Shown here piece after piece: positions 51,689-61,017 of a stretch of DNA of 64,000 nt. Made by a program: the position numbers and the translations under genes. The DNA comes from Cohnella lupini (GTDB lineage Bacteria > Bacillota > Bacilli > Paenibacillales > Paenibacillaceae). The notes under the pieces were generated by a model. That model was not told the origin of the DNA, did not search any database, and saw only the letters and a program-made list of their open reading frames with translations. Numbering within the stretch: the first letter of the stretch is position 1; each line of letters begins with the position of its first letter. The stretch is from the NCBI RefSeq assembly GCF_003386205.1, contig NZ_QRDY01000001.1, positions 372,001 to 436,000 of the forward strand. The letters run 5' to 3'.

Positions 51689-52594
51689 GTGGCACTGAAC
51701 GTTCATCAACTTCATATTTTCTACACGGTGGCGGAACGCGGTAGTTTCTCGGCAGCGGCCCAAGCTTTGCATATGACGCAACCGGCCGTCACGATGCAGG
51801 TGCAAGCGCTCGAAGAACGATTCGGAACGAAGCTATTAAACAGAACGACGAAGAAGCTGGAATTGACCGAGGCCGGGCACATGCTTCTGCCCCAAGCGCG
51901 CAAGGCGGTTGAATTGATGCGGGATACCGACGTCATGATGGCTAAATATATCGAGGATTTAAAGGGTAGACTGCAATTCGCGGCTAGTTTAACGATCGGG
52001 GAATACGTGCTGCCAAGGCTGTTGGGAGCGTTCTTGAGGAGATTTCCGGAAGTGTCGGTCGATATGAAGGTCATGAACACGACCGAGATCATCGACGCGG
52101 TTGCCCATCAGGGACTGGATTTCGGAATTATCGAGGCTCCCTGCGATGTTCCGGGCTTCGATGCTCAGCCGGTCATGGACGATGAATTAATGCTGGTCGT
52201 ACCTAAGGACCATCCGTTCGCATCTTTTGACGAGATAGGATTGGATGCGGTTATTCGGGAACCGATGGTTCTGCGGGAAAAGGGCTCCGGAACGAGGCAA
52301 ATTATGGAGGAAGAGCTGCATAGGCACGGCGTCAAAGAATCCGAGCTGCGCGTCGTAAGCGAATTCGGAAGCACTGGAGCGGTTAAATCCGCGGTGGAAG
52401 CCGGCTTAGGATTATCGATTCTATCTGTGTGGACGTTAAAGCACGAGATCTCGCTGGGATTGCTTAAACCGGTGAAGATCACCGGCGTCAGCTTTAGGCG
52501 CCAGATCTTCGCCGTCCGATTGAAATCTTCGATTCTACCGATGCCGGCGGCTGCATTGCTGCACGAATTAAGGGAGTTATCCCATGATCAATAG
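51689..52594 (+). CDS. LysR family transcriptional regulator (CysL-like)
   Basis: A 301-residue regulator. The winged helix-turn-helix covers residues 1-60 (HQLHIFYTVAERGSFSAAAQ then TQPAVTMQVQALEERFG), followed by the linker helix and a two-lobed ligand domain beginning LTIGEYVLPRLL. The SxTIGEY form is typical of the CysL/selenium-metabolism group. GTG 51689 is preferred since GGAAGG is 10 nt upstream; GTG 51680 is too close. It overlaps the PHP gene by 11 bp. An extended -10 (TGGTATAAT near 51644) stands upstream. Confidence 0.88.
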   Translation: MALNVHQLHIFYTVAERGSFSAAAQALHMTQPAVTMQVQALEERFGTKLLNRTTKKLELTEAGHMLLPQARKAVELMRDTDVMMAKYIEDLKGRLQFAASLTIGEYVLPRLLGAFLRRFPEVSVDMKVMNTTEIIDAVAHQGLDFGIIEAPCDVPGFDAQPVMDDELMLVVPKDHPFASFDEIGLDAVIREPMVLREKGSGTRQIMEEELHRHGVKESELRVVSEFGSTGAVKSAVEAGLGLSILSVWTLKHEISLGLLKPVKITGVSFRRQIFAVRLKSSILPMPAAALLHELRELSHDQ

Positions 52595-53438
52595 AGCGGA
52601 TTTGCATACTCATACGTTAGCATCAGATGGGATGTTTAGCCCTGCAGATAACGTCAGGATGGCCAAGGAAGCAGGATTGGCCGCGGTGGCCATTACGGAC
52701 CATGATACGGTCGCGGGAATAACGGAAGCGCTGGCGGCCGGCATAACGTATGGAATAATCGTCGTCCCCGGCGTAGAAATAAGTACTGCCGCCGGAGGAA
52801 GGGATATCCATATTCTTGGTTACGGATTTTCGCCCGGGGACGAACTGCTGAATAAGCGATTGGCGTCGTTAAGAGATGTCCGGAACCGCAGGAACGAGGA
52901 AATCTTGTCTTTGTTGGTCGGGTTGGGTTTGCGAATAACGAGCGGGGAAGTCGAAATAGCGGCAGGCAAATCGATGCGAGGAGATGGCTCGGTTGGCCGG
53001 CCGCATATCGCGCAAGTGCTCGTCGACAAAGGTTATGTTACAGATATCAAGTCGGCGTTCGATCGGTATTTGGGAGAGGGCAAGCCGGCATACCCTATTC
53101 CTAAGCGGGTATCGCCCGAAGAAGCGATCGCTTGGATCCGCGATGCAGGAGGCATAGCAGTCATCGCCCATCCCGGACTTTATTCGGATGATTCCCTCGT
53201 GCAATCGATCTTGGAAGCCGGAGCGGACGGACTGGAAGCTTTTCACTCCGACCACGACTCGGAAATGGAGCTCCGTTATTCGGAGATGGCGAGAAGCCGA
53301 GGCAAGCTCGTTACCGGAGGATCCGATTTTCACGGCACGAAGGACGGAGTCGCTTTCCACGGAGAGATAGGGAATCGGACGGTGGATGCCTCGATCGTTG
53401 ACAAGCTTATGAGGAGAAGCGGAACGGAATCGCTTTGA
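52584..53438 (+). CDS. PHP-domain phosphoesterase (RNase AM/TrpH-like)
   Basis: A 284-residue trinuclear-metal phosphoesterase. The PHP motifs are ADLHTHTLASDG, ITDHDTV, VVPGVEIS, AVIAHPGLY and GGSDFHG, with all metal-binding His/Asp residues visible. Related YciV/TrpH proteins trim 5' ends of small RNA fragments or hydrolyse 3',5'-nucleoside bisphosphates. The ATG overlaps the end of the LysR gene by 11 bp, so translation is coupled; whether the regulator controls it is unknown. A long terminator follows. Confidence 0.9.
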   Translation: MINRADLHTHTLASDGMFSPADNVRMAKEAGLAAVAITDHDTVAGITEALAAGITYGIIVVPGVEISTAAGGRDIHILGYGFSPGDELLNKRLASLRDVRNRRNEEILSLLVGLGLRITSGEVEIAAGKSMRGDGSVGRPHIAQVLVDKGYVTDIKSAFDRYLGEGKPAYPIPKRVSPEEAIAWIRDAGGIAVIAHPGLYSDDSLVQSILEAGADGLEAFHSDHDSEMELRYSEMARSRGKLVTGGSDFHGTKDGVAFHGEIGNRTVDASIVDKLMRRSGTESL

Positions 53439-53447
53439 GTAAAAGAA

Positions 53448-53495
53448 CGGGGCAGTCCTCAAGGTCTAATCGACCTTTGGGACTGCCCCGTTTTT
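53448..53495. terminator. Bidirectional rho-independent terminator
   Basis: CGGGGCAGTCC (53448-53458) pairs with GGACTGCCCCG (53480-53490) with inner AAGGT/ACCTT, then TTTTT. It lies between the PHP gene and the convergent rqcH. Confidence 0.88.
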
Positions 53496-53496
53496 G

Positions 53497-55239
53497 TTAC
53501 TTTACCGTAGCCGGCATTCGTTGAACGAGCGTGATGTCAGGCGTTACGTATAAAGTTTTTTGACCGTCGTATATGACGAAACCAGGCTTGGCACCGCTCG
53601 GCTTGCGGACGTTGCGAATGCGGGTATAGTCGACGGGAACGCTGCTGGACTCTCTCCCCTTGCTGTAATAAGCCGCCAGAACCGCCGCTTCGTGAAGAGT
53701 CGTTTCGCCGAATTCGGCGCTGCGGATCAGGACATGGGAGCCGGGGATGTCTTTGGTATGGAGCCAAGTATCCGATGACATGGCCAACCGGTTCGTCACA
53801 TAGTCGTTCTGGGTATTGTTCTTGCCTACGTAGATGGGAACTCCTTCACTGGACGTATAGCAGAGAATGGCCGGGGTGTCCTTCTTTTTCTTCTTCGCCC
53901 CTCGTTTGGCGCCGCGTTCGCGGATATAGCCTTGCTCGATCAGCTCCTCGCGGATCTCGCCGATATCGTTCGGCGTAGCCGCCTCGAGGCCCTGCAAGAC
54001 GGATGCCAAATATTTAAGCTCCGCGGTCGTCGATTCCAACTGCTCGGTAACGATCGCTCGGCTGTTCTTGAGCTTGTTATATTTACGGAAGTATCTTTGG
54101 GCGTTCTCGTTGGGCATTAGCAGAGGGTCGAGCGAGATCGTTCTCGTCGGTTGTTCTTCCTCGTAATAATCGATTACGTCGACCGTTTTGTCGCCTCTTT
54201 TGAAGGCATGCAGATGCGCGGTCAACAGTTCGCCGGATCTGCGCACGAGATCGGCTTCGTTCGCTTCTTGCAGCGTATCTTGCAATTTAATTAGCTTTTT
54301 CTCGTTTTTAGCCATTTCGTTAAGCAAGAAACGGTTTAAATCGGTCGTGCGTTGCCGAACCAAGTCCCTAGAAGCTTTTTCACGGTAAAAAGTATCCAAA
54401 CATTCGTGCATCGAAACGAATGTCTGAATGTCGCCTTCAGCCTGAGTTAAGGAGATTGCCGAGAACAGTGCTTTGCCGTCCTCGGAAACGACGATATTCG
54501 GTTCGTATTCATGGTTCGCGGCTTGGCGCATGACTTCATCGAAGATTAGCCAAGGTTCCGTCTTCCGGGTCGCCGTCCGATAGGCGATCTCGCGGGCGAT
54601 CAACGGGCTAATTCCCGTATACGCGTTCAGTAAAGCCGACGACAGGGAGTTCAGCGACTCGTCGTCATGGCCGATCGGAAGTGGGTTCACCGCAGCTTCG
54701 AAAACGGCTTTCGACTGCTCGAGCGGGTTCACTTTATCTTGCGAAGGCGGAGAAACGTATGCGCTGCCGGGCAGAACGACCCGGAAGCTGCTGATGGCGG
54801 GAGTGACATGGCGAATGCCGTCATGGATGATTCCGGATATCGGATCCATTAGGATTAAGTTGCTATGCCGCCCCATGATTTCGAGCACGATTCTCTTTAA
54901 TGAAGAGTCGCCGAGCTCGTCGCGATGCCGCACTTCGATTTCCACGATCCGCTCCAGCCCGACTTGGCGAATGGACTCGATGACGCCGCCTTCGCAATAC
55001 TTGCGCAGCAGCATGCAGAACATCGGCGGTTCCTGGGGGTTGGCCCAAACCTGCTCGGTCCAATGAATGCGCGGCATCGAAGGATGCGCGGACAGCAGCA
55101 GCTTTCCGTTGACGCCCTGTCCTCTAACGTGCATGATCAATTCGTTTTCCGTTGGCTGGTAAATTTTATGAATACGCGCTTTGACGCAAGCTTGCAGCTC
55201 GTGCACGAGCGCCCGTGTTACGATTCCGTCCAATGACAT
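53497..55239 (-). CDS. rqcH: RqcH, Rqc2/NEMF homologue (NFACT family)
   Basis: A 580-residue ribosome-quality-control factor that binds stalled 50S subunits and recruits tRNA-Ala to add alanine tails. The N-terminal NFACT-N domain (GIVTRALVHELQACVKARIHK, LLLSAHPSMPRIH) is followed by helix-hairpin-helix and a long coiled coil (about 290-440), then the NFACT-R domain with VPIYVGKNNTQNDYVTNR and WLHTKDIPGSHVLI. Older annotations call it fibronectin-binding protein. The ATG at 55239 has AGGAG upstream and matches the YloA start; the longer frame to 55434 overlaps the divergent ATPase gene. Confidence 0.93.
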   Translation of the reverse strand: MSLDGIVTRALVHELQACVKARIHKIYQPTENELIMHVRGQGVNGKLLLSAHPSMPRIHWTEQVWANPQEPPMFCMLLRKYCEGGVIESIRQVGLERIVEIEVRHRDELGDSSLKRIVLEIMGRHSNLILMDPISGIIHDGIRHVTPAISSFRVVLPGSAYVSPPSQDKVNPLEQSKAVFEAAVNPLPIGHDDESLNSLSSALLNAYTGISPLIAREIAYRTATRKTEPWLIFDEVMRQAANHEYEPNIVVSEDGKALFSAISLTQAEGDIQTFVSMHECLDTFYREKASRDLVRQRTTDLNRFLLNEMAKNEKKLIKLQDTLQEANEADLVRRSGELLTAHLHAFKRGDKTVDVIDYYEEEQPTRTISLDPLLMPNENAQRYFRKYNKLKNSRAIVTEQLESTTAELKYLASVLQGLEAATPNDIGEIREELIEQGYIRERGAKRGAKKKKKDTPAILCYTSSEGVPIYVGKNNTQNDYVTNRLAMSSDTWLHTKDIPGSHVLIRSAEFGETTLHEAAVLAAYYSKGRESSSVPVDYTRIRNVRKPSGAKPGFVIYDGQKTLYVTPDITLVQRMPATVK

Positions 55240-55409
55240 AGCGGTTTTCTCCTGTGACATCCGCTTCGGATGCTTGATTTTCTGTCTTCCTATGATGCCA
55301 TACATTGCCGCAAAGGGAAAGCGGAGGCAACCGTTCCGGTTAACCCGGGGGATATTTCCGAGCTTGTCTGAATACACATAGGTCATAAACGCGGATAAGA
55401 CGGAAGGGG

Positions 55410-58232
55410 ATGACCATCGTGGAAGGAAAGGCATGGCATCAGCTTAACGAGGAACAATTACTCACGGTACTTGACTCCGATTTCAAAGCGGGGCTATCGG
55501 CGGAGGAAGCATCCAACCGCTTGCAATCTCTAGGTCCCAACGAGCTTGCGGAGAAGCGGGGAGAGTCTCCGCTCAAGCTGTTGCTGAACCAATTCAAGGA
55601 TTTCATGGTGCTGGTCCTGTTGGGAGCTACGGTGATCTCAGGCTTGCTGGGGGAGATGCTTGATGCCCTGACGATCGTCGCGATTATTCTGATCAACGGA
55701 ATACTGGGCTTCTATCAGGAATACAGGGCGGAACGCTCGCTTAGAGCCCTGAAGGAGTTATCCGCTCCATCGGCCAAAGTCATCCGCGGAGGAGAGTACC
55801 AGCAAATAGCCGCGCGCGAGCTCGTTGCCGGCGATATCGTGTTCTTGGAGAGCGGCGACCGGGTTCCGGCGGATTTGAGATTCATCGAATGCAACGAGTG
55901 TTCGGTCGACGAAGCGGCGTTAACTGGCGAGTCCGTTCCGGTCGTCAAGGAAGCGGTTAGCATAGCGGCGAACGATCTTCCGCTCGGGGATCGGAAAAAC
56001 TGCGGTTATCTGGGCACGATGGTGACCCGGGGGACGGCAAAAGGCATCGTAACGGTGACGGGCATGAACACGGAAATGGGAAAAATCGCGGACCTGATCC
56101 AGCAGACGGAAGAAGCCGATACGCCGCTTCAGCACCGTCTGGAGCAATTAGGCAAAATATTGATCGTCGTCGCGATCATTTTGACCGTCGTGGTCGTGCT
56201 TGCGGGCATTCTTCACGGACAACCCATGTACGACATGTTCCTGGCCGGGGTCAGCTTGGCCGTTGCCGCGATTCCTGAAGGACTCCCTGCAATCGTGACG
56301 ATCGCGCTTGCGCTCGGCGTCCAGCGCATGATCAAGCGAAGAGCCATCGTTCGCAAGCTTCCATCCGTCGAGACGCTCGGATGCGCCTCGGTTATCTGCT
56401 CGGACAAAACCGGCACGCTAACGCAAAATAAAATGACGGTGACCCAGCTATGGCTCGGAGGAAGAACGATAGAAGTAACGGGCGAGGGTTACGAGCCGGT
56501 CGGAACGTTGAGGGAAGCAGGCAAAGGAATCGACGTGAAAGGCGATGCCTCGCTGCGCAGGTTAACCCAGATCGCGGCCTTGTGCAACAATTCGGATCTG
56601 TCCCAGCAAGAGAGCGCCGAGGATCCGAAGAAACGCAAATCCGCCAAAGGCGAGCCGACGGCCGGAGAGCTATCGGAGTGGAAGATCAAAGGCGACCCCA
56701 CCGAAGGCGCGCTTCTCGTTCTTGCAGCCAAGACGGGCCTGGCAAAATCCACGCTGCAAACCTTGTATACGCGGGTTAAGGAGTTCCCTTTCGATTCGGA
56801 ACGGAAAAGAATGTCCGTTCTCGTCTCGCACCAAGGCGGCAAGCTGATTTGCACCAAGGGGGCGCCGGACTTGCTCGTAGGGCAGTGCTCCTATGTTCTA
56901 TGGGGGGATCAGGTCGTTCCTTTCACGGGCACGTTAAAGCAAAAGGTCATTACGGCTAACGAAGCCATGGCCAAGGAATCCCTGCGCGTCCTCGGATTGG
57001 CGTTCCGCGAAGTAAAGACCCAGGACGAGTGCAACAGCAGCGAGCAAGCGGAGAACGGATTGATCTTCGTCGGGTTGACCGGCATGATGGATCCGCCGCG
57101 CAAAGAGGTTAAGGAAGCGATCTACAAATGCAAGCAGGCAGGCATCAAAACCGTCATGATCACGGGCGACCACGGAACGACCGCGGAAGCGATCGCGAAG
57201 ACGTTGGGCATCATGGGCAGGGAAGGTCGAGTGGTGACGGGCGCGGAGCTGTCCGTTATGAACGACGACGAGCTGGAGAAAATCGCCGACGACGTGAACG
57301 TCTATGCCCGCGTGTCTCCCGAGCATAAGCTGAGAATCGTCCAAGCCTTGCAACGAAGAGGACATGTCGTGGCGATGACCGGCGACGGGGTGAACGACGC
57401 TCCCGCCGTTAAAGCCGCGGATATCGGAATCGCGATGGGCATTTCCGGAACGGACGTCACGAAGGAAGCGTCCGCGCTCGTGCTCGCCGACGATAATTTC
57501 TCCAGCATCGTTGCCGCCGTCGAAGAGGGCAGAGGCATTTACGAGAACATCCGTAAATTTATTCGATATCTGCTTGCTTCCAACGTCGGGGAGATCATGA
57601 CGATGTTCATGGCGATGATGGCGGGATTGCCTCTGCCTCTCGTTCCGATTCAGATTCTATGGGTAAATCTCGTCACCGACGGTTTGCCGGCGATGGCGCT
57701 CGGCGTCGATCAAGCGGAGAGCGATCTCATGCAGCATAAGCCGCGTTCGGCAAAGGAAAACATTTTCGCCCGACGTCTCGGCTGGAAAATCATCAGCCGC
57801 GGAATACTGATCGGCGTCTGCACGTTGGGCGCGTTCGTCCTTGCTCTTAATGAAAGGGCAGGACATTCCGATCAGCTCATCCACGCGCAAACGGTAGCTT
57901 TCGCGACGTTGGTCATGGCTCAGCTCATTCACGTATTCGATTGCCGCAGCTCCCGCTCGATCTTCCACCGGAAGCTGCTCGAGAATAAATTTCTCGTATT
58001 GGCCGTGCTGTCGTCGCTGCTGTTGATGCTCGCCGTGCTCTACGTGGAGCCGTTGCAACCGGTGTTCAAGACCGTGCCGCTGGATCTGCGCGATTGGGTG
58101 CTTGTCCTCGTCGCAGCCGGTATTCCAACCTTCGCGATGGGAATCGGAAGCGTGTTAGGGACCTCGAAACAGAAGAAAGGCCGCAAGATCAATTATGGCG
58201 GGAGCTCTTCTCCGCCGAGCGCAGTTAGATAA
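55410..58232 (+). CDS. yloB: P2A-type Ca2+-transporting ATPase (YloB)
   Basis: A 940-residue P-type ATPase of the SERCA class, similar to Bacillus subtilis YloB over its full length. Visible: the actuator loop SVDEAALTGESVPVVKEA, the Ca-site helix VAAIPEGLPAIV, the phosphorylation site CSDKTGTLTQNKM (D332), GDPTEGALLVLAAK, the hinge MTGDGVNDAPAVK and PIQILWVNLVTDGLPAMALG in helix 6. It pumps Ca2+ out, important for spore germination and calcium homeostasis in Bacillus. ATG 55410 abuts the GGAAGGGG site, so GTG 55419 may be the true start. It is divergent from rqcH (yloA), the same pair as in Bacillus subtilis. Confidence 0.93.
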   Translation: MTIVEGKAWHQLNEEQLLTVLDSDFKAGLSAEEASNRLQSLGPNELAEKRGESPLKLLLNQFKDFMVLVLLGATVISGLLGEMLDALTIVAIILINGILGFYQEYRAERSLRALKELSAPSAKVIRGGEYQQIAARELVAGDIVFLESGDRVPADLRFIECNECSVDEAALTGESVPVVKEAVSIAANDLPLGDRKNCGYLGTMVTRGTAKGIVTVTGMNTEMGKIADLIQQTEEADTPLQHRLEQLGKILIVVAIILTVVVVLAGILHGQPMYDMFLAGVSLAVAAIPEGLPAIVTIALALGVQRMIKRRAIVRKLPSVETLGCASVICSDKTGTLTQNKMTVTQLWLGGRTIEVTGEGYEPVGTLREAGKGIDVKGDASLRRLTQIAALCNNSDLSQQESAEDPKKRKSAKGEPTAGELSEWKIKGDPTEGALLVLAAKTGLAKSTLQTLYTRVKEFPFDSERKRMSVLVSHQGGKLICTKGAPDLLVGQCSYVLWGDQVVPFTGTLKQKVITANEAMAKESLRVLGLAFREVKTQDECNSSEQAENGLIFVGLTGMMDPPRKEVKEAIYKCKQAGIKTVMITGDHGTTAEAIAKTLGIMGREGRVVTGAELSVMNDDELEKIADDVNVYARVSPEHKLRIVQALQRRGHVVAMTGDGVNDAPAVKAADIGIAMGISGTDVTKEASALVLADDNFSSIVAAVEEGRGIYENIRKFIRYLLASNVGEIMTMFMAMMAGLPLPLVPIQILWVNLVTDGLPAMALGVDQAESDLMQHKPRSAKENIFARRLGWKIISRGILIGVCTLGAFVLALNERAGHSDQLIHAQTVAFATLVMAQLIHVFDCRSSRSIFHRKLLENKFLVLAVLSSLLLMLAVLYVEPLQPVFKTVPLDLRDWVLVLVAAGIPTFAMGIGSVLGTSKQKKGRKINYGGSSSPPSAVR

Positions 58233-58256
58233 ACGCGAGTGAACTTTTGACCCACG

Positions 58257-58298
58257 ACTGCCGTTTGCGGAGCTCGATTCCGCGAACGGCAGTTTTTT
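58257..58298 (+). terminator. Rho-independent terminator
   Basis: ACTGCCGTT-GCGG pairs with CCGC-AACGGCAGT, followed by TTTTTT. It ends yloB. Confidence 0.88.
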
Positions 58299-58395
58299 GC
58301 GTTCAACGGTAAGCCCGGTCGTTACTCGATGGCGAGAAACGCGACTTCGTGTATAATGGACGGTATCGAATAAGCATCTCTGGAGGAATCATGAC

Positions 58396-59556
58396 ATGTA
58401 CATAGGCAAGAAATTAATGCTGCTCGGTTCAGGGGAGCTAGGAAAAGAAGTCATTATCGAAGCTCAGCGACTAGGACTGGAAACGATAGCGGTCGACCGT
58501 TACGACCACGCGCCTGCGATGCAAGTCGCCCACCGCAGCTATGTGATCGACATGCTGGATCGCCAAGCTCTTCGCGAAGTCGTGGAGCGGGAGAAACCGG
58601 ATCTGATCGTTCCGGAGATCGAGGCGATCGCCACCGCCGAGCTCGTGAAGCTGGAGGAGGAGGGCCACCGCGTCATTCCTACGGCCAGGGCGGCGCAGCT
58701 CACGATGGACCGAGAAGGAATTCGACGCCTGGCGTCTGAAACGTTGGGTTTGCCAACCGCCGATTATCGGTTCGCGGATAACTACGAACAATTCGCTCAA
58801 GCGGCGAGGGAAATGGGCTTTCCGTGCGTCGTCAAGCCGCTGATGAGTTCGTCGGGCAAAGGACAGAGCGTATGCAGGTCCGAGGAGGACTTGGATCGTT
58901 GCTGGACGATCGCGATGGAAGGCGGGCGAGTTCAACAGACGAGAGTCATCGTGGAGGCGTTCATCACATTCGAATCGGAAATCACGCTGCTGACGGTTCG
59001 TTCCGCGAGCGGAACGTTATTTTGTCCGCCGATCGGACATATTCAGAAGGACGGGGATTACATCGAATCTTGGCAGCCCCATGAGATGACGGAGCATCAA
59101 CTCGCCGAGGCGAAAAGGATCGCGGGAGTCATTACGGATGCGCTCGGCGGCACCGGGATTTTCGGAGTCGAGTTATTCCTTGCCCAAGATAAAGTATATT
59201 TCAGCGAGGTTTCCCCGCGTCCTCACGATACGGGTCTCGTTACGCTTGCGAGCCAGAACCTGTCCGAGTTCGCGCTACATGTTAGGGCGATACTCGGCTA
59301 CCCGATTCCGGAAATTTACGTGACGGCTCCCGGGGCAAGCCGACCGCTTAAAGCAGAGAACGAGCTTGGAGACTACAGGATTGATGGTTTAGAGAAAGCA
59401 TTGTCCGTTCCGCAGACGCAATTACGCGTGTTCGGCAAGCCGGTTACGAAAGTAGGTCGCCGAATGGCGGTCGCTCTGTCAACCGGAAGCTCCGTGGAGG
59501 AAGCCCGGGAGAGAGCTTCGCAAGCGTTAAAGCACCTTAGCATTCAAGGCGAATAA
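58396..59556 (+). CDS. purT: Formate-dependent GAR transformylase
   Basis: A 386-residue ATP-grasp enzyme that makes formyl-GAR from GAR, formate and ATP, the folate-independent alternative to PurN. It has the N-terminal [30 protein letters not shown], the ATP-grasp core [31 protein letters not shown] and the C-terminal VGRRMAVAL region. GGAGG precedes the ATG. It stands away from the pur operon; an extended -10 (TGTATAAT near 58350) is present. I see no purine riboswitch. Confidence 0.94.
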   Translation: MYIGKKLMLLGSGELGKEVIIEAQRLGLETIAVDRYDHAPAMQVAHRSYVIDMLDRQALREVVEREKPDLIVPEIEAIATAELVKLEEEGHRVIPTARAAQLTMDREGIRRLASETLGLPTADYRFADNYEQFAQAAREMGFPCVVKPLMSSSGKGQSVCRSEEDLDRCWTIAMEGGRVQQTRVIVEAFITFESEITLLTVRSASGTLFCPPIGHIQKDGDYIESWQPHEMTEHQLAEAKRIAGVITDALGGTGIFGVELFLAQDKVYFSEVSPRPHDTGLVTLASQNLSEFALHVRAILGYPIPEIYVTAPGASRPLKAENELGDYRIDGLEKALSVPQTQLRVFGKPVTKVGRRMAVALSTGSSVEEARERASQALKHLSIQGE

Positions 59557-59685
59557 TCGTCGCCGATAGTTGGAAAAGTGCAAAAAAACGGATGATTGTT
59601 GTATGCTCATTCGAGGAATTGACCGCTATGATTAAGGTAGTCGGGAGTAGAAGACGGGCATTCAATCGCGGGAGGGTTCAAGATC

Positions 59686-60519
59686 ATGGAATTTACGAAA
59701 ATGCACGGATTAGGAAACGACTTCATCGTCGTTGCCGGGGAACAAAAGCTACCGGATAACGTCGCGGATTTAGCCATACAGCTATGCAATCGTTTCTTCG
59801 GAATCGGGGCCGACGGACTAGTCTATATATTGCCGTCCGACAATGCCGATTTCAAGATGAGAATCATCAACTCCGACGGGTCGGAAGCGGAACAATGCGG
59901 AAACGCGATTCGTTGCGTCGCCAAATACGTATACGATAACGGTTTGACGAGCAAAACGGATCTGACCATCGAGACGTTGGGCGCAGGCGTACAGCCCGTG
60001 CAATTGACGACGGAGCAGGGAAAAGTCGCTCAAGTCACCGTAGACATGGGACGTCCTATCTTAAACGGACTGGACGTTCCGACGACGATCGACGCGAATC
60101 CGGTCATCGGACATTCGGTTACGGTCGACGGGCGCGAGTTTTCCTTCACGGCCGTATCTATGGGCAATCCGCATTGCGTCATCTACGTAGACGATGCGGC
60201 TAATTTCGACCTGGCGACATGGGGACCGAAGCTGGAGAAGCATCCTTTGTTTCCTCGCAAGATCAACGTCGAATTCGCCAAGGTCAATTCCCGCAACCAA
60301 GTGGACATGCGCGTGTGGGAACGCGGTGCGGGACCTACGCTGGCTTGCGGAACCGGCGCTTGCGCAACGTTGGTGTCTTCCGTTCTGAACGGGCTGACGG
60401 ACCGCAAAGCTACGATATCGTTAGCAGGGGGAGACCTGCTGATCGACTGGAACGAAGACAACGACCGAATCTACATGACGGGACCCGCAGCTTTCGTGTT
60501 TACAGGGAAATTAGTTTAA
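59686..60519 (+). CDS. dapF: Diaminopimelate epimerase
   Basis: A 277-residue PLP-independent racemase converting LL- to meso-diaminopimelate for lysine and peptidoglycan. The two catalytic cysteines are in EQCGNAIRC (C71) and ACGTGACATL (C221); the opening FTKMHGLGNDFIVV and MGNPHCVIYV are typical. GGGAGG lies upstream of the ATG. It is a single gene between purT and the arsR-MFS pair and is ended by a hairpin. Confidence 0.95.
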   Translation: MEFTKMHGLGNDFIVVAGEQKLPDNVADLAIQLCNRFFGIGADGLVYILPSDNADFKMRIINSDGSEAEQCGNAIRCVAKYVYDNGLTSKTDLTIETLGAGVQPVQLTTEQGKVAQVTVDMGRPILNGLDVPTTIDANPVIGHSVTVDGREFSFTAVSMGNPHCVIYVDDAANFDLATWGPKLEKHPLFPRKINVEFAKVNSRNQVDMRVWERGAGPTLACGTGACATLVSSVLNGLTDRKATISLAGGDLLIDWNEDNDRIYMTGPAAFVFTGKLV

Positions 60520-60556
60520 TAAAGTAAGTCAGTACTGCTTGTCGTACTAATCATTT

Positions 60557-60597
60557 GCCCGATTGCCGTGTATTTCCACGCGATCGGGCTTTACTTT
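60557..60597 (+). terminator. Rho-independent terminator of dapF
   Basis: GCCCGAT (60557-60563) pairs with ATCGGGC (60583-60589), with inner GTG/CAC, then TTTACTTTA. Confidence 0.72.
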
Positions 60598-60620
60598 ACG
60601 CATTTGCCGTGCTATTCTTT

Positions 60621-60640
60621 ATTTCGATACTTATAGAAAT
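60621..60640 (+). promoter_or_regulatory. Candidate ArsR operator, copy 1
   Basis: ATTTCGATACTTATAGAAAT has inverted ATTTC/GAAAT ends and touches the -10 box TATAAT (60640-60645) ahead of arsR. It is 17/20 identical to a copy upstream of the MFS gene. Confidence 0.6.
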
Positions 60641-60667
60641 ATAATCGAAACCGTCGAGGTGATGAAG

Positions 60668-60949
60668 ATGGCGGAAGACAACGCGGAAGTCCAGCAAGCG
60701 GTTAAGGTATATAAAGCGCTGGGCGAGCCGACAAGATTGAAGATAGCCCTGTTACTTACCGAAGAGAAAAATTTGTGCTGCTCCGACATAGGAAGCAAGC
60801 TCGAATCCGTAGCCGGCTCGACGCTGTCGCACCATCTTAAGCAACTCACCGATTGCGGATTGCTGACCCTCCGCAAGGACGGCACGTATATTTACTATAG
60901 CGTCAACCGGGATATGGCTAAGAAGTTCGCGCCTTATTTGCTGGCGTAA
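60668..60949 (+). CDS. ArsR family transcriptional regulator
   Basis: A 93-residue winged-helix repressor: AVKVYKALGEPTRLKIALLL, then the recognition part SKLESVAGSTLSHHLKQLTDCGLL and the wing RKDGTYIYYSV. It contains the CC pair after KNL (NLCCSDIG) but not the full ELCVCDL metal motif, so an inducer other than arsenic is likely. The ATG at 60668 is 8 nt from GAGG; the ATG at 60662 abuts it. It is followed after 68 nt by an MFS gene, and a near-identical operator precedes each gene. Confidence 0.9.
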   Translation: MAEDNAEVQQAVKVYKALGEPTRLKIALLLTEEKNLCCSDIGSKLESVAGSTLSHHLKQLTDCGLLTLRKDGTYIYYSVNRDMAKKFAPYLLA

Positions 60950-60963
60950 ATTTTTTTCTTTAT

Positions 60964-60983
60964 ATTTCGATATTTTTAGAAGT
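60964..60983 (+). promoter_or_regulatory. Candidate ArsR operator, copy 2
   Basis: ATTTCGATATTTTTAGAAGT, 17/20 identical to the copy at 60621, sits in the arsR-MFS intergenic region, followed by TATAA. Likely a second binding site controlling the transporter. Confidence 0.6.
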
Positions 60984-61017
60984 ATAAAAATAAGTGGAGT
61001 GGAAGGGAGCATTATGT

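Noticed and set aside
58299-58395. Possible purine riboswitch or PurR box ahead of purT
   Set aside because: No purine aptamer core and no convincing pair of PurR boxes.
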